DNA of 64,000 nucleotides, taken from the IMG/VR virus record IMGVR_UViG_3300046169_000120, positions 1-64,000 of that record; one strand, given 5' to 3'. The position numbers were made by a program, and so were the translations under genes. The notes beneath the pieces were generated by a model. That model made no database searches. It saw nothing but the letters and a program-made list of their open reading frames with translations, and was not told the DNA's origin. The stretch's first letter is position 1, and each line of letters starts with the position of its first letter. Shown piece by piece: positions 62,371 through 64,000 of this stretch. This DNA comes from a virus.

Positions 62371-62594
62371 TTTTTAATTAATTTCGACGAGAGGGTCAAA
62401 AGCATAACCGATCCTATTATAATTGAGAACCATAATAAGGGCCCATAAACATCAAGCTTTTGCAATTCATCACTAATATATGATACATTATTTTCTTGCA
62501 GAGGAGAAGCTTTTTCCGCTATTTCTTGCGGTTTCTGTATGATTTTTTTTACGCAACCACTAAATAATAAAAAAAATAAATATATATACTTCAT
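62367..62594 (-). CDS. Small lipoprotein with C-terminal membrane helix (spanin-like)
   Basis: 75 residues. Lipobox LFSGC with Cys14 and a C-terminal helix (VYGPLLWFSIIIGSVMLLTL). Lipidated proteins paired with a holin gene are usually spanin parts; the C-terminal helix would let one protein bridge both membranes (unimolecular-spanin-like layout). Overlaps the holin gene by 4 nt. No direct test possible here. Confidence 0.55.
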   Translation of the reverse strand: MKYIYLFFLLFSGCVKKIIQKPQEIAEKASPLQENNVSYISDELQKLDVYGPLLWFSIIIGSVMLLTLSSKLIKK

Positions 62595-63025
62595 CTGCGT
62601 TTACTTGGTATCGCATAAAATCCAACAACCATAAAACACAAATCCATAAAACTTGCCAACATTAACCCTCCAGTCATTTTGATCATCTCCCAATCTTTAC
62701 CTCCAAACAACCAACTAGCAAAACCCAATCGACCACCATCTCCTTTGGGCACGATAAGGCTGTATTCTATTTGTGGATTCATTGCATAATAGATCATCAA
62801 AAAACACATAGTGAAAGTGATGCTCATAAATAATATTCTACGTGTCACTTTAACAAAAGGATCACTGCTATTTTTTTCTTGACTGTCGATCAATGCTTTT
62901 AACATTGTTTCGTCTCTTGCCGCGAGCGCCAATTGATCTTGACGTTTTTGCTCAAGCCATGCATTCAATAAATTACAACCGAGCTTTATTCCGGCACCTA
63001 TGATAGTGTTTAATATTGGTCCCAT
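62591..63025 (-). CDS. Holin-like membrane protein (3TM type)
   Basis: 144 residues. Charged N-terminal helix, then the phrase SSDPFVKVTRRILFMSITFTMCFLMIYY, which resembles the 3TM holin signature (DPF..R.RP), a second helix near 110-130 (MTGGLMLASFMDLCFMVVGFYAIP) and a short basic end. First gene of the minus-strand lysis group; GTG-TATAAA lies 5 nt before its ATG. Confidence 0.65.
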   Translation of the reverse strand: MGPILNTIIGAGIKLGCNLLNAWLEQKRQDQLALAARDETMLKALIDSQEKNSSDPFVKVTRRILFMSITFTMCFLMIYYAMNPQIEYSLIVPKGDGGRLGFASWLFGGKDWEMIKMTGGLMLASFMDLCFMVVGFYAIPSKRR

Positions 63026-63030
63026 GATAT

Positions 63031-63039
63031 TTTATACAC
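63031..63039 (-). promoter_or_regulatory. GTGTATAAA promoter element for the lysis group
   Basis: Minus strand GTG-TATAAA, 5 nt before the ATG at 63025. Only 8 bp separate it from the plus-strand element at 63048-63056. Confidence 0.6.
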
Positions 63040-63047
63040 TTTGTTTA

Positions 63048-63056
63048 GTGTAATAT
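63048..63056 (+). promoter_or_regulatory. GTGTAATAT promoter element
   Basis: Perfect element GTG-TAATAT, 5 nt before the ATG at 63062. An in-frame TTG at 63041 lies upstream of it and is rejected as a start. Confidence 0.6.
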
Positions 63057-63061
63057 ATAAT

Positions 63062-63673
63062 ATGAATAAATATGCTTACTATAAATTGCTGCTGGTTTTA
63101 GGAATATTCACTGTTAGTGTTTGGATATTAACATCTTGCCTAAAAACAGATCTAAGTCAAATCAAAAATATACCCACTCAAAAGGAATATAAATCGAAAA
63201 TAATATATCATAAAGATTTAGGATATTATTTTAATCGACAAAAAAGTTTTAATAGTGTTCAAACACAAGTTCCAACAGACATTCAAATGTTGATGCTTGA
63301 CTCAAAATATCAACCATTAGATTACTTTTTTTGGAGAAAATTTAATAGTTGGTTTAAAGACTTAAAGTTTCAAAATGGAATCATGGCGGGCGTAGACAAT
63401 AGCGAAGCTTGGGATTGCGATAACTTTGCTATGCTTTACAAATCACTTGCCAGTATATCCGCCTACAAAGGTAATGGAAATGTAGACAGCGCAGTCGGAC
63501 TTGTGACTGTTTTACAAATCAATGAATTTGGAGGTGTTCCTGCTGGAGGTCTGCACATGTTAAACATTGTATTCACTTCAAAAAATTGGTATATATTTGA
63601 ACCGCAAACAGGAGAATTCATAGAATTGCACAAATATCCAAATCAAAAGTACATACAATACATTATAATGTAA
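63062..63673 (+). CDS. Lipoprotein with transglutaminase/papain-like Cys-His centre
   Basis: 203 residues from 63062. Hydrophobic leader ending in a lipobox (WILTSC, Cys26), so an envelope lipoprotein. NSEAWDCDNFAMLYKSL supplies a Cys, AGGLHMLNIVFTSKNWYIFEPQTGEFIEL a His and an acidic residue, the order of a transglutaminase-like or peptidase fold. It may act on peptidoglycan peptides or host envelope proteins. Divergent from the lysis group but a lysis role is unproven. Not closely recognised. Confidence 0.6.
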   Translation: MNKYAYYKLLLVLGIFTVSVWILTSCLKTDLSQIKNIPTQKEYKSKIIYHKDLGYYFNRQKSFNSVQTQVPTDIQMLMLDSKYQPLDYFFWRKFNSWFKDLKFQNGIMAGVDNSEAWDCDNFAMLYKSLASISAYKGNGNVDSAVGLVTVLQINEFGGVPAGGLHMLNIVFTSKNWYIFEPQTGEFIELHKYPNQKYIQYIIM

Positions 63674-63687
63674 AAAATGTAAAGAAT

Positions 63688-63696
63688 GTGTAATAT
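63688..63696 (+). promoter_or_regulatory. GTGTAATAT promoter element
   Basis: GTG-TAATAT, 7 nt before the ATG at 63704. An in-frame ATG at 63686 overlaps it and would translate the element. Confidence 0.6.
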
Positions 63697-63703
63697 ACAT
63701 CAT

Positions 63704-63895
63704 ATGTCACAACGAAACATCCTAGAAACACTTAGTAAAAATCTAAACTCTTATCAGTCAACATGTTGGCTAAAAACAGAAAACGCAAAATTAAATGGCG
63801 CGACTCCTGCAGAATTGATGATGGAAAATAAACTTGACAAAGTGTCAAAAATATTGCCCGACGAAATTAAAAGAATAAAAAGTAAAAAAAACTAA
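63704..63895 (+). CDS. MbcA/ParS/Xre antitoxin-type toxin-binding domain (DUF2384-like)
   Basis: 63 residues. CWLKTENAKLNGATPAELMMENKLDKVSKIL (21-51) matches the C-terminal domain of RES-Xre and MbcTA antitoxins (W-L-x-T-x-N-x-x-L-x-G-x-T-P-x-E-L). There is no N-terminal DNA-binding part and no RES toxin next to it. A free-standing toxin-binding domain could neutralise a host RES toxin and protect the phage from abortive infection. Own promoter element at 63688. Confidence 0.65.
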   Translation: MSQRNILETLSKNLNSYQSTCWLKTENAKLNGATPAELMMENKLDKVSKILPDEIKRIKSKKN

Positions 63896-63909
63896 TTTTT
63901 TCTTACAGG

Positions 63910-64000
63910 TTACGGTCTGAGTGCTCCCTGGATAGTCGCAGTGAATTTCATTTGATTCGCAGCTAAAAATGAGCCTACAGAAGTAGGGTTGTCGCTGCTA
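63910..64000 (-). CDS. Partial gene, C-terminal 29 residues (runs off the right edge)
   Basis: Reading on the minus strand gives SSDNPTSVGSFLAANQMKFTATIQGALRP and a stop at 63910. Small, Thr/Ala-rich end typical of phage structural proteins. Too short to assign. Convergent with the small antitoxin-like gene, which stops 14 nt away. Confidence 0.5.
   Translation of the reverse strand, partial: SSDNPTSVGSFLAANQMKFTATIQGALRP

Noticed and set aside
1-64000. tRNA genes, integrase, attachment sites or insertion sequences
   Set aside because: I saw no cloverleaf-like sequence in the short gaps between genes, no integrase or transposase product and no lysogeny repressor. Absence by eye is not proof.

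Overview
This window is part of a large, AT-rich genome of a tailed double-stranded DNA phage. Both ends cut through genes. The phage identity rests on a portal protein, a large terminase, a major capsid protein, a prohead protease fused to a scaffold-like region, fibre genes and a holin/lipoprotein group, together with a self-supplied replication set: RecA-like recombinase, DnaB helicase, TOPRIM primase, a bacterial-type (family C) DNA polymerase and class I ribonucleotide reductase. The host is probably a Gram-negative, most likely marine bacterium. The phage encodes an outer-membrane beta-barrel and lipoproteins, and its FGE-sulfatase/thrombospondin-3/B-repeat adhesin resembles proteins common in Verrucomicrobiota. 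That host guess is an inference.

Layout. 1-5.2 kb: adhesin and fibre genes built on tandem DNA repeats, then a J-domain protein. 5.2-12.3 kb (minus): glycosyltransferases. 12.3-14.8 kb (minus): a small structural gene and the portal. 14.9-23.7 kb (plus): small structural genes, a membrane/coiled-coil protein, then recombinase, nuclease, helicase, primase (with a frameshift) and a Cas4-like nuclease. 23.6-31.0 kb (plus): NUDIX, glycosyltransferases, a LicD-type transferase, a methyltransferase and GDP-fucose synthesis. 31.0-38.0 kb (plus): a head-type protein and repeated LamG fibre modules. 38.0-44.7 kb: HNH protein, then on the minus strand nrdA, a membrane-anchored subtilase, nrdB, Hsp20 and an outer-membrane protein. 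44.8-51.8 kb (plus): a DNA polymerase III alpha split around a SET-domain gene and a DEDD exonuclease, then a ClpB/ClpC ATPase. 51.8-61.7 kb (minus): head and packaging genes, a sigma factor and a zinc-ribbon protein. 61.8-64 kb: membrane/lysis genes, a lipoprotein with a possible Cys-His catalytic centre, and a small antitoxin-like protein.

Two promoter types can be read by eye. A few genes have host-like TTGACA-17 bp-TATAAT promoters (outer-membrane protein, nrdA, split dnaE, dnaB, gene at 17873). Many other first genes carry a recurrent GTGTAATAT-like element whose last six bases end only 5-8 nt before the start codon. The dnaE, dnaB and 17873 promoters share that spacing. The transcripts would then start at or next to the start codon, so much of this phage may use leaderless mRNAs, while genes inside operons carry ordinary Shine-Dalgarno sites. 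The phage sigma factor at 60.6-61.4 kb is the obvious candidate to read the GTGTAATAT class.

Other notable points: two protein folds are each cut by inserted genes (polymerase III alpha, and an exostosin-type glycosyltransferase whose inserted gene is flanked by a 23-bp direct repeat). The primase TOPRIM domain can only be made by a +1 shift at TTT-CGT.
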